12,090 bases of DNA from Pseudomonadota bacterium (GTDB taxonomy: Bacteria; Pseudomonadota; Gammaproteobacteria; Steroidobacterales; Steroidobacteraceae): positions 1 through 12,090 of the forward strand of contig JAEWBG010000037.1 of assembly GCA_023391335.1 (NCBI GenBank), in the 5' to 3' direction. Positions 12,024-12,090 of the stretch are shown here, in pieces. How positions within the stretch are numbered: the stretch's first letter is position 1; every line of letters starts with the position of its first letter. The translations under genes and the position numbers were made by a program. A model generated the notes under the pieces. The model did not search any database, was not told where the DNA came from, and worked only from the letters and a program-made list of their open reading frames with translations.

Positions 12024-12090
12024 AGCTCTGGGATCTGACGCGCCGCCCCCCGCACAAACAGGTGGCCCCCCTGCACCAACAAGTACCCGC

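Larger units (their letters stand above)
11075..12090. other. 1-kb gene-free repeat region at window end
   Basis: No credible gene lies here. Open frames at 11145-11528 (+) and 11489-11848 (-) are translations of repeats. In order: hairpin-frame repeats (11101-11455), a small mobile-like inverted repeat element (11487-11610), an inverted copy of the hairpin-frame repeats (11640-11741), about 150 bases of plain sequence, a GCTCACT inverted repeat (11902-11944) and an odd C-rich end (from about 12043) that may be a poor-quality contig edge. Confidence 0.7.

Overview
This 12 kb window is moderately GC-rich bacterial chromosome. It carries ten complete protein genes I can name at least to family, plus one serine-rich secreted protein I cannot place. 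The periplasm/outer-membrane gene set (signal-peptide beta-barrel, thioredoxin 2, a GntK-type gluconokinase, YqjD/YqjE-like membrane stress proteins) points to a Gram-negative proteobacterium. A gammaproteobacterium near the Xanthomonadales/Steroidobacterales is my best guess, but no rRNA or marker gene is present to fix it. The window starts inside a 7-bp tandem repeat and ends in odd C-rich sequence, so it may be a whole contig broken at repeats.

Layout: 1-549 is a mosaic of short repeats. A small outer-membrane beta-barrel (553-1125, +) and a MOSC-domain protein (1316-1825, +) follow, separated by two inverted copies of a GTGATGA-type repeat. A repeat-bearing gap (1826-2258) leads to a minus-strand group read GH9 hydrolase (5796-3301), then a strong terminator, then trxC (3233-2787) and gntK (2759-2259). 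The gap 5797-6104 again holds an inverted pair of the GTGATGA repeats, then a terminator for the next minus-strand operon. That operon (7965-6195) has three overlapping genes: a YqjD-like one-helix protein, a YqjE/holin-X membrane protein and a DUF3618 protein. Next come a RimJ/RimL-type acetyltransferase (8221-8817, +), a convergent DUF1003 membrane protein (9359-8838, -), a divergent serine-rich exported protein (9570-10370, +) with a clear terminator, and a cysteine-rich four-helix copper-binding protein (10661-11074, +). From 11075 to the end there is no credible gene, only repeats.

How the genes may work together: several products fit an envelope and stress theme (YqjDE/DUF3618 operon, DUF1003, thioredoxin 2, copper-binding bundle). 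The GH9 enzyme is an exported glycan hydrolase, and gntK feeds gluconate into central metabolism. No single pathway ties them together.

The most unusual content is non-coding. One repeat family keeps a conserved frame (GGCAAGC / CAGGCCAGAA and AGGAAGGAC / GTCAGG) but carries different short palindromic stems in each slot. It occurs at about 211-304, 2041-2085, 11101-11455 and, inverted, 11640-11741.
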